From Pelomonas cellulosilytica (GTDB lineage: Bacteria; Pseudomonadota; Gammaproteobacteria; Burkholderiales; Burkholderiaceae_C), in contig NZ_JAJTWU010000001.1 of assembly GCF_021353265.1 (NCBI RefSeq), positions 744,001 through 808,000 on the forward strand: DNA of 64,000 bases, given 5' to 3'. Under the pieces are notes generated by a model. That model was not told the origin of the DNA, made no database searches, and was given only the letters and a program-made list of their open reading frames with translations. Numbering within the stretch: the first letter of the stretch is position 1; each line of letters begins with the position of its first letter. A program made the translations under genes and the position numbers. Of this stretch, positions 46,228-54,653 are shown piece by piece.

Positions 46228-47331
46228 ATGAAGAAATGGGGCGCTGCCATGCTGGCGCTGATCGCCTTGAGCGCGACGGCGGAGGACATCGTCATCGGCC
46301 AGTCCGTGGCCTTGAGCGGGCCGACCGCCGACATCGGGCGGGACATGCGCGACGGCGCGCTGGCGGTCTTCGCCAGGGCCAATGCGAGCAACGCGCTGGG
46401 ACGGCCCATCCAGCTCATCACGCTGGACAACGCGAACGACCGCAAGCGTGCGACGGAGAACACGCAGCTGCTGCTCGACAAGCACAAGGCGCTCGCCCTG
46501 TTCGGCTACAGCTCCGCCACCGCCAGCCTTGATGCCTTGCCGCTGGTGGGCAAGCAGCACATGCTGTTCTTTGCGCCGTTCAGTGGCGCGATGGACATCC
46601 GCAACCATCCCAGCGTCTACACGGTGCGTGCGTCCTATCAGGACGAGGCGGCCAAGATCATCGCTTCCAAGCGGGAGGTCGGTGCCGTCAAGTCGGTCGT
46701 GCTGTATTACGACGACGAGGTCGGGCGCAGCAACCACGATGCCGTCGTGGCCGCTTTCGCATCGGCCGGCCTGGCCAAGCCGCAGGGTGTGGCGATCAAG
46801 CGCGGCGCGCCGCTCGACCGGGCCGGCGTCACGGCGCTGCTGAAGGATGCGCCGCACTATGTGTTCGTCACGACGCAGCACCCGCCGGTGGCCGACTATC
46901 TCAGGATCAGCAACGAGATCGGCAACAACGTGCCGGTCGCTGCGTTGTCATTCGTCAACCCGGACGAGCTGGCCGAAGGCGTCGGCGGCGCAGCACGCGG
47001 CACGGTCGTCGCCCAGGTGATGCCTTCGCCGACGGCGGCCAGCCATGCCTCTCGCCCAGTAGTAAAGGAATGCGCCGATGCGCTGCGCGCCCTCAACGGG
47101 GCTGCGCTGAACTACACATCGCTGGAGTCCTGCATCGCCGCCAAGGCGCTCGTCGTGGCCTTGAAGAAGGCCGGCCCCAAGGTCACGCGCGAGAGCCTGC
47201 TCTCCACGATGGGCACGTTGGGCCACGTGGACCTTAACGGCTTCACGCTGAACTATGCCGGCGGCAATCGCCACGGCAGCAACTGGGTGGACCTGGCCAT
47301 CCTGTCGCGCGGCAACCGCTTCGTTCACTAG
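46228..47331 (+). CDS. Periplasmic leucine/amide-type binding protein (orphan)
   Basis: A 367-residue type 1 periplasmic binding protein of the branched-chain amino acid family. After a short signal peptide (WGAAMLALIALSATAEDI) it has IGQSVALSGPTADIGRDMRDG and ITLDNANDRKRATENTQLLL, then FGYSSATASLDALPL, and TVRASYQDEAAKIIASKRE, all characteristic. No permease or ATPase gene is adjacent, so it may serve a transporter elsewhere or act as a sensor. ATG 46228 has GGAGACGGCC upstream. Its stop is 13 bases from the convergent patatin gene end. Confidence 0.88.
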   Translation: MKKWGAAMLALIALSATAEDIVIGQSVALSGPTADIGRDMRDGALAVFARANASNALGRPIQLITLDNANDRKRATENTQLLLDKHKALALFGYSSATASLDALPLVGKQHMLFFAPFSGAMDIRNHPSVYTVRASYQDEAAKIIASKREVGAVKSVVLYYDDEVGRSNHDAVVAAFASAGLAKPQGVAIKRGAPLDRAGVTALLKDAPHYVFVTTQHPPVADYLRISNEIGNNVPVAALSFVNPDELAEGVGGAARGTVVAQVMPSPTAASHASRPVVKECADALRALNGAALNYTSLESCIAAKALVVALKKAGPKVTRESLLSTMGTLGHVDLNGFTLNYAGGNRHGSNWVDLAILSRGNRFVH

Positions 47332-47344
47332 GCCACGGCCGACG

Positions 47345-49555
47345 TCACCAGGTCGGCCCGAGCAGCAGGTAGAAGGCCGACTCACCCTTGCGCGTCGCGC
47401 CCGCGGCGAGGAAGAACGGACCGAAGCGCGTGTCCACGCTGAGGAATCCGCTGACGGCCTGCTTCCAGCCGCTGCGCGGCAGGTTGGCCAGCTTCAGGCC
47501 CGCGCCCGGGCCGACGGCGCCGCTCTCCAGCGAGAAACCCACGCGCACCGCGCCACCCAGGCCCACCGGCATCTCGCCGATGCGCCTCGCCATGACGACT
47601 CGCGCCAGCGCCATGTTTTCGCCGAGCAGCGAGCCGTCGGGCGTGCCGGACAGCCGCAGGTAGCCGCCCAGCGAGCGCGTCTGGCCGCGTTCGGCGTGGG
47701 CGAATTCGCCGTACAGCTGGCCGGCCCATTCGCCGAGCCGGAACGCCGACAGGCCCAGCAGCGACGCGTTGATGACACGCGACTCGCCCCGCGGGTGCAG
47801 CCATTCGATGCGCGCGGTCGTCCACTGGCCGCGGCTCGGGAAGGCCAGCGAGTCCAGCGTGTCGGTGTGCAGCTCCACGTACTGCTGGCTGTAGTTCTGC
47901 GAGCGCAGGTTGTCGGCGACGACGGGCAGCACCACCTCGTCGCTGGCGCGCAGCCGGCCGAGCCCGAAGCGCAGGTCGCCGAGGCCGGCGATGCGGTGGC
48001 CCAGCTCCAGCTGCGCGCTGGCCAGGCTGCTGGACAGCCGCAGCGCGCGCTGGCCCTGGTCGAAGATGTCGTTGCTGCCGGCCGTGTAAGCCAGGCGCGC
48101 GGCGGTGAACCAGCGCGAGCCCGGGCCGAGCGGTTGGTAGAACTCGGAGTTAAGGCCACGCGTGGAGCCGATGCGGGCGACGCTGCGCAGCTCGCCGCCC
48201 CATGAATTGAGCCAGTCGGCCACGTGCATCGCGACGAGCGAGTAGCTGCTGGCGTCGGCAAAGTTGCTGTAGAGCTCCAGGCCGAGCCGCACACGGCTGG
48301 CGGCCCAGTCGGCCTCTGTCAGCTTGAAGATCACGTCGCGCCGGCCATCGCGGTCGTCGATCTCGGTCTCGATACGGTCCAGGTCGCCGGTGCCGTCCAG
48401 CCGCTCGACGGCACGGTTCAGGTCGGCGCGGCTGACCGGCTCGCCCGGCTGCAGGCCTAGTTCGGCGCGCAGCGCCTCGGGGTTCACGCGGCTGGTGCCG
48501 GTGATCCTCAGTTCGCCCAGCGGCAGCGCCTGCAGCGCGGCTTCCGGCAGCCCTAGGCGCCGGGCCTGGGCGGTGGCGAAGGCCGCAGGCGAGGCGAGGG
48601 CGGTCAGGCGTTCGCCGGCGGCGAGCGCCGCGCGTCGGCCGGTTGCCATGGCTTCGTCGGCCCGCTGGAAGTCCATGAAGCCCATGCCGGGCAGGTCGGG
48701 GTCGATGATGATGTCCTGTGCGGTCAGCTCGCGCAGCGAGCGCTGCACGTTCTGCTCGGTCAGGATCTGCAGCATCTGGTTGGCCACCATGACCGCGCTG
48801 GTGATCTCGCGGTCCTCGAGCAGCGGCGTGCCTACGTTGACGGCGATGATGATGTCGGCCCCCAGCGCCCGCGCGAGGTCGATGGGCAGGTTGCGCACGA
48901 GGCCGCCGTCCACGCGCGGCCGGCCGTTGATGCGCAGCGGCGAGAACACGCCCGGCACGGCCATGGACGCTCTCAGCGCCTCGAACAGCGGCGTGTCGGC
49001 CTGGTCCAGCATCGCGCCGGAGAGCAGGTCCGTAGCGACGGCGCGGAATGGCACGGGAAGGCGGCGCAGCGGGTCGTCCGCGCGGGTGGCCGGCAGCAGC
49101 GACGACAACGTGGCCTCCAGCTGGCCGTTGGCCGCGGCGCCGCCCGGCAGCATCGCGCCGCGTTCAAGGTTGAAGCCGAACTCGATGCGCGACGGCAGCC
49201 GCTCGTCATCCTCGCGGCGGCGGATGGCGAGGCGGTCGCGCGCCGGGCGGTCGGACAGGATGGCGTTCCAGTTGGCGCCCTTCACCAGCGTTTCGAGCTC
49301 GTCGACGCTGCGGCCGGACGCGTAGGCACCACCGACGACGGCACCCATGCTTGTGCCGACGATCAGGTCCACCGGCACCTGCATTTCCTCCAGCACGCGC
49401 AACACGCCGATGTGGGCCAGGCCGCGCGCGCCGCCGCCCGACAGCACGAGGCCTATCCTCGGCCGTGCGGGCGGTGGCGTCTGGGCGAGAACGGGGGCGA
49501 TCGTGCCGGCGAGGGTCAGGACGGCGAGCGCAAGGCGAAGACTGGGGCGGCGCAT
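47345..49555 (-). CDS. PlpD-type patatin phospholipase with outer-membrane barrel (type Vd secretion)
   Basis: A 736-residue protein. Signal peptide (ALAVLTLAGTIAPVLAQ), patatin domain (~34-310) with the oxyanion loop GLVLSGGGARGLAHIGVL, Ser nucleophile in GTSMGAVVGG (~68) and Asp in VDGGLVRN (~216), then a POTRA-like domain (~340-420, GELRITGTSRVNPEALRAELG) and a 16-strand-type barrel of the Omp85/surface-antigen family ending in a C-terminal aromatic, LLLGPTW. This is the layout of PlpD, a type Vd autotransporter with A1 phospholipase activity. Whether the patatin domain is released is unknown. Start ATG 49555. Confidence 0.9.
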   Translation of the reverse strand: MRRPSLRLALAVLTLAGTIAPVLAQTPPPARPRIGLVLSGGGARGLAHIGVLRVLEEMQVPVDLIVGTSMGAVVGGAYASGRSVDELETLVKGANWNAILSDRPARDRLAIRRREDDERLPSRIEFGFNLERGAMLPGGAAANGQLEATLSSLLPATRADDPLRRLPVPFRAVATDLLSGAMLDQADTPLFEALRASMAVPGVFSPLRINGRPRVDGGLVRNLPIDLARALGADIIIAVNVGTPLLEDREITSAVMVANQMLQILTEQNVQRSLRELTAQDIIIDPDLPGMGFMDFQRADEAMATGRRAALAAGERLTALASPAAFATAQARRLGLPEAALQALPLGELRITGTSRVNPEALRAELGLQPGEPVSRADLNRAVERLDGTGDLDRIETEIDDRDGRRDVIFKLTEADWAASRVRLGLELYSNFADASSYSLVAMHVADWLNSWGGELRSVARIGSTRGLNSEFYQPLGPGSRWFTAARLAYTAGSNDIFDQGQRALRLSSSLASAQLELGHRIAGLGDLRFGLGRLRASDEVVLPVVADNLRSQNYSQQYVELHTDTLDSLAFPSRGQWTTARIEWLHPRGESRVINASLLGLSAFRLGEWAGQLYGEFAHAERGQTRSLGGYLRLSGTPDGSLLGENMALARVVMARRIGEMPVGLGGAVRVGFSLESGAVGPGAGLKLANLPRSGWKQAVSGFLSVDTRFGPFFLAAGATRKGESAFYLLLGPTW

Positions 49556-49585
49556 GGCGCGGCACCATAGCAGGCGATGGCGTCT

Positions 49586-50323
49586 TCAGTTCAGGCCGAA
49601 GGCGGCCAGGTCGCCCTGCCGGCGCAGGCGCAGCAGGCCCTGGCGCAGGCGCTCGGTGATGTCGACCGGCACTTCGGTGTTGCAGGCCAGGTAGCCGTCG
49701 ATGCGGGCCGTGCTGAAAAGCCGCTTGATGGGCGGCCCGCCCGACGCCCGTGCGGCCGGCTCGGCCACCAGCTGGTGCGAGTACCAGTAGTCCACCCTGC
49801 GCGCCTGCAGCATGCGTAGCGCCGTGAGCGCACTGCTGACCTCAGTGGCGACGACGCCGTGCTCGCGCAGCTGTGCCGCGTTGGTGGTGTCGCGGATGGC
49901 GACGACCGGCTGGCCCCGCAATGCGTCCAGCGTCGCCGCTGCGGCGGGCGGCGCAGGCTGATCCTCGCGGCCGTAGACGACGAAGTCGGCGCGCGAGACG
50001 AGGCCGACCCATTGGAAGTGCGCCTCGCGGTCGGGCGTGCGCACCACGCCGACGATGCAGCTCTGCGGCTGGGCCTGGATGGCGGCCCACGCGCGCGGAG
50101 CCGGCAGGCTCTCGGCCACGAACGCCACCTGGCTGACCTTGCCGATCTTCACAAGCAGCGCGCCGCCCGGGCCGCTGATGCTGCCGTCCGCGCCCACGTC
50201 GAACAGTCCGGGGGAGGGAAAGACCAGCAGCTTGAGCGGTGCCGCCACGGCAGGGGTGGCCAGCAGACCGCCCAGCGCCAGCGCGGACAGGCGTCGAAGC
50301 GTGGAGGGACGGGCGGGTGACAT
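49586..50323 (-). CDS. Periplasmic solute-binding protein family 3-like
   Basis: A 245-residue exported protein of the SBP_bac_3 type (polar amino-acid binding fold). After a signal peptide (LSALALGGLLATPAVAAP) are LKLLVFPSPGLFDVGADGSISGPGGALL, a first-lobe start, then QWVGLVSRADFVVYGRED, TLDALRGQPVVAIRDTTNAAQLREHGV and a C-terminal VDITERLRQGLLRLRRQGDL. The LRGQPVVAIRDTTNA segment corresponds to the lobe-2 entry common to the family. No transporter genes are nearby. It lies 30 bases upstream of the patatin gene on the same strand. Ligand unknown. Confidence 0.75.
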   Translation of the reverse strand: MSPARPSTLRRLSALALGGLLATPAVAAPLKLLVFPSPGLFDVGADGSISGPGGALLVKIGKVSQVAFVAESLPAPRAWAAIQAQPQSCIVGVVRTPDREAHFQWVGLVSRADFVVYGREDQPAPPAAAATLDALRGQPVVAIRDTTNAAQLREHGVVATEVSSALTALRMLQARRVDYWYSHQLVAEPAARASGGPPIKRLFSTARIDGYLACNTEVPVDITERLRQGLLRLRRQGDLAAFGLN

Positions 50324-50501
50324 GGGGCGAGATTAGAGACCAGGCGGTGGGTTGCGGCCGTTGCGCCGAGAATCCGCGTATGGTCCGTCACGAAGCAAAG
50401 ACTCGACTGAACTCTCCGGAGGACGGGAGTGTTGATGCGCGCTGCGCCACTCCAACGGGTGAGAGTCCCGTCCCGGTAGGCGTCGGTGCGCCGGGGTGCA
50501 C

Positions 50502-50940
50502 GGGCTTCGACTTCCTGGGCTGCCATTTGCACAAGCGCATGAGCGGAAGGCTCTGGCAGCAGCATGGCCTCAGCGGTATTACCTGCGGAGCTGGCCGAGC
50601 CACAAGGCCATGAACCGCGTGCGCGAGCGGGTGCGGGGGCTGACCCAGCGAGGGCAGTGCCATAAGGATCTGCGCGACGTGATCGGCGCGCTCAATCCGG
50701 TGCTGCGTGGCTGGGGCAACCACTTGCGCACGGGCAACGCGGCCAATCACTTCATCGACGTAGACGATTACGTGGCGAAGCGGCTGAGGAGCCTGCGGCT
50801 CAAGCGCGCGGGGCGCAGCCTGAAGGCCGGCCAAGCCAAGCAGTGGAATCGCGATTTCTTTGAAAGCCTGGGGCTGTATCGCTTGCGCGGGGACAATCCG
50901 CTATCTCAGCAAGGCTCCTGTTCGCAGGAGGCCTGCGTAA
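50502..50940 (+). pseudogene. Group II intron maturase remnant, frameshifted
   Basis: The last third of an LtrA-type reverse transcriptase/maturase. It opens with GFDFLGCHLHKRMSGRLW, the end of the RT domain, then changes frame near 50565 and continues as RYYLRSWPSHKAMNRVRERV, RRGQCHKDLRDVI-like QRGQCHKDLRDVIGALNPVL, RGWGNHLRTGNAANHFIDVDDYV and KQWNRDFFESLGLYRLRG, which is the maturase (GIIM) domain. The catalytic YADD part is absent, so it cannot work as a reverse transcriptase. Confidence 0.8.
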
Positions 50941-50965
50941 TGCTGCGAGCTGACCGACCACCGGT

Positions 50966-50998
50966 AAGCCGTGTGCGGGAAATCCGCGTGCACGGTTT
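50966..50998 (+). ncRNA. Group II intron domain V
   Basis: AAGCCGTG pairs with CACGGTTT, with the G-U wobble expected at the catalytic triad, and an inner TGCGG-GAAA-TCCGCG hairpin has a GNRA tetraloop. This is the most conserved part of group II introns and looks intact. Confidence 0.8.
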
Positions 50999-51058
50999 GA
51001 GAGGGGGTGTTGGCTTTGTTTTAGACCTTCGGGCCCCAAACCGGGCCAACATCTACCA

Positions 51059-51550
51059 ATGACGTTTGCCTCTTCCCTGCGCATCGGCGAGGGCTGGGAC
51101 ACCCACCAGCTCGTCACCGGCCGGCCGCTCGTCCTCGGCGGCATCACGATCCCGCACACCCACGGCCTGCTGGGCCATTCCGACGCTGACGCGCTGGCGC
51201 ATGCGATCACCGACGCGCTGCTTGGCGCCGCCGGCCTGGGCGACATCGGCAAGCTTTTCCCGGACACGGCGGCCGAATTCAAGGGCGCTGATTCGATGGT
51301 GCTGCTGGCCGAGGCCTGGCGCCGCGTGCGCGAGGCCGGCTGGCAGCTCGTCAACGTCGACACGACCATCGTTGCCCAGGCGCCCAAGATGGCGCCGCAC
51401 ATCCCGGCGATGCGCGAGCGGCTGGCCGAGGTACTCGGCGTCGAGCCGGCCCGTGTCAACGTGAAGGCCAAGACGGCCGAGAAGATGGGCCCGGTGGGCG
51501 AGGGCCGCGCCATCGAGGCGCGCGCCGTCTGCCTGCTCGCGTCGGCCTGA
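51059..51550 (+). CDS. ispF: 2-C-methyl-D-erythritol 2,4-cyclodiphosphate synthase
   Basis: IspF, 163 residues, converts CDP-ME 2-phosphate to the cyclic diphosphate in the MEP pathway. Zinc ligands and active site are in [10 protein letters not shown] and [35 protein letters not shown], and [21 protein letters not shown] ends the protein as usual. The ATG at 51059 directly follows the 3' end of a group II intron remnant, and no ribosome binding site is visible upstream. The intron has therefore replaced its native leader. ispF is essential in bacteria using the MEP pathway, so some expression must persist. Confidence 0.93.
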   Translation: MTFASSLRIGEGWDTHQLVTGRPLVLGGITIPHTHGLLGHSDADALAHAITDALLGAAGLGDIGKLFPDTAAEFKGADSMVLLAEAWRRVREAGWQLVNVDTTIVAQAPKMAPHIPAMRERLAEVLGVEPARVNVKAKTAEKMGPVGEGRAIEARAVCLLASA

Positions 51551-51604
51551 GGGGCGAGCGCCGGGCCGCCGCGTTCAGCGTCCGCGGCCCGACGGGGGCT
51601 CAGC

Positions 51605-52924
51605 TCACGCAGCCTGCAGCTTCAGCACCGTCTGCAGCCCGCCGCCGTCGGCATTGCTGATGGTCAGCTCGCCGCCCAGGCGCTGTACCGACTTCTCGAC
51701 GATGGCCAGACCCAGCCCCGCGCCGCTGGCGGCCGTGCGGGCCGCATCGCCCCGGTAGAACGGCGTCGTTAGCCGCACCAGGCGGTCGGGCGGCACGCCG
51801 GGCCCATGGTCGCGCACGCGCAGCTCCACCCAGGCGCCCTGGCGCGTTGCGCTGACGTCCACGCGGGCCGGCTCGCCCGGTTCATGGCCGTAGCGGCGGG
51901 CGTTCTCGAACAGGTTCAGCAGCACGCGGCCCAACTCGGTGTCGTCGACGAACACCTTCAACGTCGAGCTGACCTGCACGCGGATGCGGATCTGCTCGGG
52001 GTCGCGGAAGCCCTGCGCCTCGCGCTCGACGACTTCGCTCAGCTTGGCCTCGCGCAGCTGCGTCTCGTTGGGCCGCGCGTAGTCCATGAACTTGCTGATG
52101 ATTGCGTCGAGCTGGTCGATGTCCTGCGCCATGAAGTGGCGGGCCTGCTCGTCCTGCACGCTCATCTCGGTCTCTAGACGCAGGCGCGCCAGCGGCGTGC
52201 GCAGGTCGTGCGAGATACCGGCCAGCATGACGGCGCGGTCCTCCTCCAGCTTGGCCAGTTCGCGAGCCATGCGGTTGAAGCCCATGTTGACCTCGCGGAT
52301 CTCGCTGGTCATCGTGTTCTCGTCCAGCCGCGAGTCGTACTCGCCGTCGCGGATGCGGCCGGCGGCCTCCGCCAGTTCGCGCAGTGGCTGGTTGATGAGC
52401 CGGGCGATCAGCGCCGAGCCGACGATGGTGGCCAGCAGCGCGATGAGCACCCACCACCAGTTGCCCGCCGCCGTGATGGACAGCGGTGTGGGCGTTGTGT
52501 AGAGCCAGAAGGCGTCCTCGCCGACGGTGTAGCGCACCCACAGGCCCGCCACGTCGTTGACGCTGCGTGCGATGACGGTGTCAGTGCCCAGCGTGCTGCG
52601 CAACGCCGTGGCCAGCTGCTTGGCGAAGGGGCTGGTGTCGTAGGGCAGCCAGCGGTCGGTCGCCTCGGCCACGCGCACCTGTACCGTATCGCCGCGCGAC
52701 AGCGAACTGATGACGGCGACGCGGTTGATCGGGTCGGTGTGCTCCAGCGCGATGCGGCTGAGCTTAACGAGGCCGGCCAGCTGCTCAGCCGATTCCAGCG
52801 CGCGCGGCTCGGCCTCCAGCAGCTTGAAGGTGTACTGCCAGGCCAGCACCGCGCCGGCCAGCAGCAGCGCCAGCCAGGCGAAGGTGCGCCAGAACAGGTT
52901 CAGCGCGAGATGCGGTCTGGCCAT
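51605..52924 (-). CDS. Sensor histidine kinase, EnvZ-like
   Basis: A 439-residue inner-membrane kinase. Two helices (NLFWRTFAWLALLLAGAVLAW and ~158-180, WWWVLIALLATIVGSALIARL) flank a ~120-residue periplasmic domain; a HAMP segment (NQPLRELAEAAGRIRDGEYDSRL) leads to the H-box AGISHDLRTPLARLRLE and the HATPase with NLFENARRYG, DHGPGVP and GAGLGLAIV. The EnvZ-like HDLRTPL box and pairing with an OmpR-type regulator upstream point to the osmotic or envelope class. I chose ATG 52924 with GAGGGG upstream. The regulator gene ends 148 bases upstream on the same strand. Confidence 0.9.
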   Translation of the reverse strand: MARPHLALNLFWRTFAWLALLLAGAVLAWQYTFKLLEAEPRALESAEQLAGLVKLSRIALEHTDPINRVAVISSLSRGDTVQVRVAEATDRWLPYDTSPFAKQLATALRSTLGTDTVIARSVNDVAGLWVRYTVGEDAFWLYTTPTPLSITAAGNWWWVLIALLATIVGSALIARLINQPLRELAEAAGRIRDGEYDSRLDENTMTSEIREVNMGFNRMARELAKLEEDRAVMLAGISHDLRTPLARLRLETEMSVQDEQARHFMAQDIDQLDAIISKFMDYARPNETQLREAKLSEVVEREAQGFRDPEQIRIRVQVSSTLKVFVDDTELGRVLLNLFENARRYGHEPGEPARVDVSATRQGAWVELRVRDHGPGVPPDRLVRLTTPFYRGDAARTAASGAGLGLAIVEKSVQRLGGELTISNADGGGLQTVLKLQAA

Positions 52925-53072
52925 CACGAGCCCCTCGCCCGGCCTCGCGACGTTGGACGCAAGCGGGCCCGATCGGTGCCTCGAAGGGATGGCGATGCTT
53001 GCCGGTCCGACCCGCAAGCACATCGCCTAGCGGGCCGGCTTGGGGCGGCCCGGCGCTCGGCCCGGGGACCGC

Positions 53073-53807
53073 TCACGTGTTTTCGTCGGGAACAAAGACG
53101 TAGCCCACGCCCCACACCGTCTGGATGTAGCGCGGCTGCGCCGGGTCGGCTTCCAGCATCTTGCGCAGGCGCGAGATCTGCACGTCCAGGCTGCGGTCGA
53201 AAGGCTCGAACTCGCGGCCACGGGCCAGCTGTGCCAGCTTGTCGCGCGACAGCGGCTGGCGGGGGTGGCGCACCAGCGTCTTGAGCATCGAGAACTCGCC
53301 GGTCGTCAGCGGCAGCTGCTCGCCGTTCTTCGTGAGACGACGCAGGGCCAGGTCGAACTCGAACGGGCCGAAGGTGACCGTCATCGGCTCCTTGCTCGGC
53401 GCGCCCGGGGCTTCCGGCGGCGGGCGACGGCGCAGCACGGCGTTGATCCGGGCCAGCAGCTCGCGCGGGTTGAAGGGCTTGGCCAGATAGTCGTCGGCGC
53501 CGACTTCCAGGCCGACGATGCGGTCCACGTCCTCGACCTTGGCCGTCAACATGATGATGGGCGTCTGGTCGTTGGCGGCGCGCAGCCGGCGGCAGATCGT
53601 CAGGCCGTCTTCGCCTGGCAGCATCAGGTCGAGCACGATGAGGTCCACCGTCTCGCGCGTGAGCTGCTTGTTGAGGGCGCGGCTGTCTTCGGCCAGCAGC
53701 ACCTCGAAGCCCTCCTGTGTGAGGTAGCGGCGCAGCAGGTCGCGGATGCGGGCGTCGTCATCGACGACGAGGATGCGGTTTTGGCGAGGGTTCGCAGCGC
53801 TGTTCAT
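53073..53807 (-). CDS. ompR: Response regulator, OmpR-type
   Basis: A 244-residue OmpR/PhoB family regulator. Receiver domain (~10-125) with the acidic pocket VVDDDAR, phospho-acceptor Asp in VLDLMLPGEDG, Thr in MLTAK and Lys in LAKPF, and a C-terminal winged helix (~145-240, LPLTTGEFSMLKTLVRHPRQPLSR, RSLDVQISRLRKMLE, IQTVWGVGYVFVP). The sequence agrees with betaproteobacterial OmpR over its whole length. Start ATG 53807. The kinase gene follows downstream. Typical targets are porins and envelope genes. Confidence 0.88.
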   Translation of the reverse strand: MNSAANPRQNRILVVDDDARIRDLLRRYLTQEGFEVLLAEDSRALNKQLTRETVDLIVLDLMLPGEDGLTICRRLRAANDQTPIIMLTAKVEDVDRIVGLEVGADDYLAKPFNPRELLARINAVLRRRPPPEAPGAPSKEPMTVTFGPFEFDLALRRLTKNGEQLPLTTGEFSMLKTLVRHPRQPLSRDKLAQLARGREFEPFDRSLDVQISRLRKMLEADPAQPRYIQTVWGVGYVFVPDENT

Positions 53808-53957
53808 CGCGGTTCCTGAATTTGTAACAGCGGCATTGTGAGCAGGTTTGAAACCGCGTTTTGTAGGACTTCAGGCCATGGTTACAGGTCGTTGCCACTT
53901 CTCCCCCATTCGGGCGGGCTAAGCTGGGGCGCCAACCTCAATCGGAATGAACGCCCC

Positions 53958-54647
53958 ATGAAGCATGTCGTCCTGTCCCTGCTCACCCTGGCCGGCGCGG
54001 CCCATGCCGCCGAAATGCCAACCGAGCGCCTGAGCCTATCGGCCAGCGCCACCGCTGACGTGACGCGCGACATCATGGGTGTGAGCTTTTCCACGACAAG
54101 GGAGGGCGCGGAGGCGGCGCCCGTGCAGGCCGCGCTGAAGCAGGCCCTGGATGCAGCCCTGACCGAGGCGCGCAAGGCGGCACGGCCCGGGCAGGTGGAC
54201 GTGCAGACCGGCGGCTTCTCGCTGACGCCGCGCTACGACCCCAAGACCGGCAAGATCAACGGCTGGCAGGGCAGCGCCGAGCTGCTGGTGGAGGGGCGGG
54301 ACATCGCCGCGGTCGCCCAGCTGTCCGGTCGCATCAGTACGTTATCGATTTCCCGCGTCGGCTACAGCCTCTCGCGTGAGGCGCGGGAGAAGGCCGAGGG
54401 CGAGATATCCGCGCAGGCTATCGCCCGGTATCGCGCCAAGGCGGCGGACTATGCGAAGCAGTTCGGCTACGCCGACTACCTGATCGGGGAGGTCAACGTC
54501 TCCAGCGACGAACCCGGACCGCGGCCGATGATGATGGCCAAGATGGCCGCCGCCCCGAGGGGGATCGCCGACGAATCGCTGCCGACCGAGGCCGGCAAGG
54601 CGACCGTGACGGTCAACGTCAGCGGCAGCGTCGTGCTGAAGCGCTGA
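53958..54647 (+). CDS. SIMPL domain (DUF541) periplasmic protein
   Basis: A 229-residue exported protein of the SIMPL/DUF541 family. A signal peptide (LSLLTLAGAAHAAE) is followed by LSLSASATADVTRDIMGVSFSTTREG, QTGGFSLTPRYDPKTGKINGWQGSAELLVEG, LSGRISTLSISRVGYSLSREA and ADYAKQFGYADYLIGEVNVSSD, and TVTVNVSGSVVLKR at the end, the usual layout. Family members form multimeric periplasmic or membrane assemblies of poorly known role, sometimes linked to oxidative stress. Start ATG 53958. It is divergent from ompR and converges with bdhA. Confidence 0.85.
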   Translation: MKHVVLSLLTLAGAAHAAEMPTERLSLSASATADVTRDIMGVSFSTTREGAEAAPVQAALKQALDAALTEARKAARPGQVDVQTGGFSLTPRYDPKTGKINGWQGSAELLVEGRDIAAVAQLSGRISTLSISRVGYSLSREAREKAEGEISAQAIARYRAKAADYAKQFGYADYLIGEVNVSSDEPGPRPMMMAKMAAAPRGIADESLPTEAGKATVTVNVSGSVVLKR

Positions 54648-54653
54648 TGCCGG

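Larger units (their letters stand above)
50385..51056 (+). mobile_element. Internally deleted group II intron
   Basis: A remnant of a bacterial retroelement. Its 3' half holds the end of a group II intron reverse transcriptase/maturase, then a well-formed domain V (50966-50998) and a domain VI-like stem (GTTGGC at 51012-51017 pairing with GCCAAC near 51045). At the 5' side, the GGGTGAGAGTCCCGT segment near 50459 resembles domain I of such introns, joined directly to the last third of the maturase, so most of the RT domain is deleted. The 5' boundary is not defined. The 3' end abuts the ispF ATG at 51059. Confidence 0.7.
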
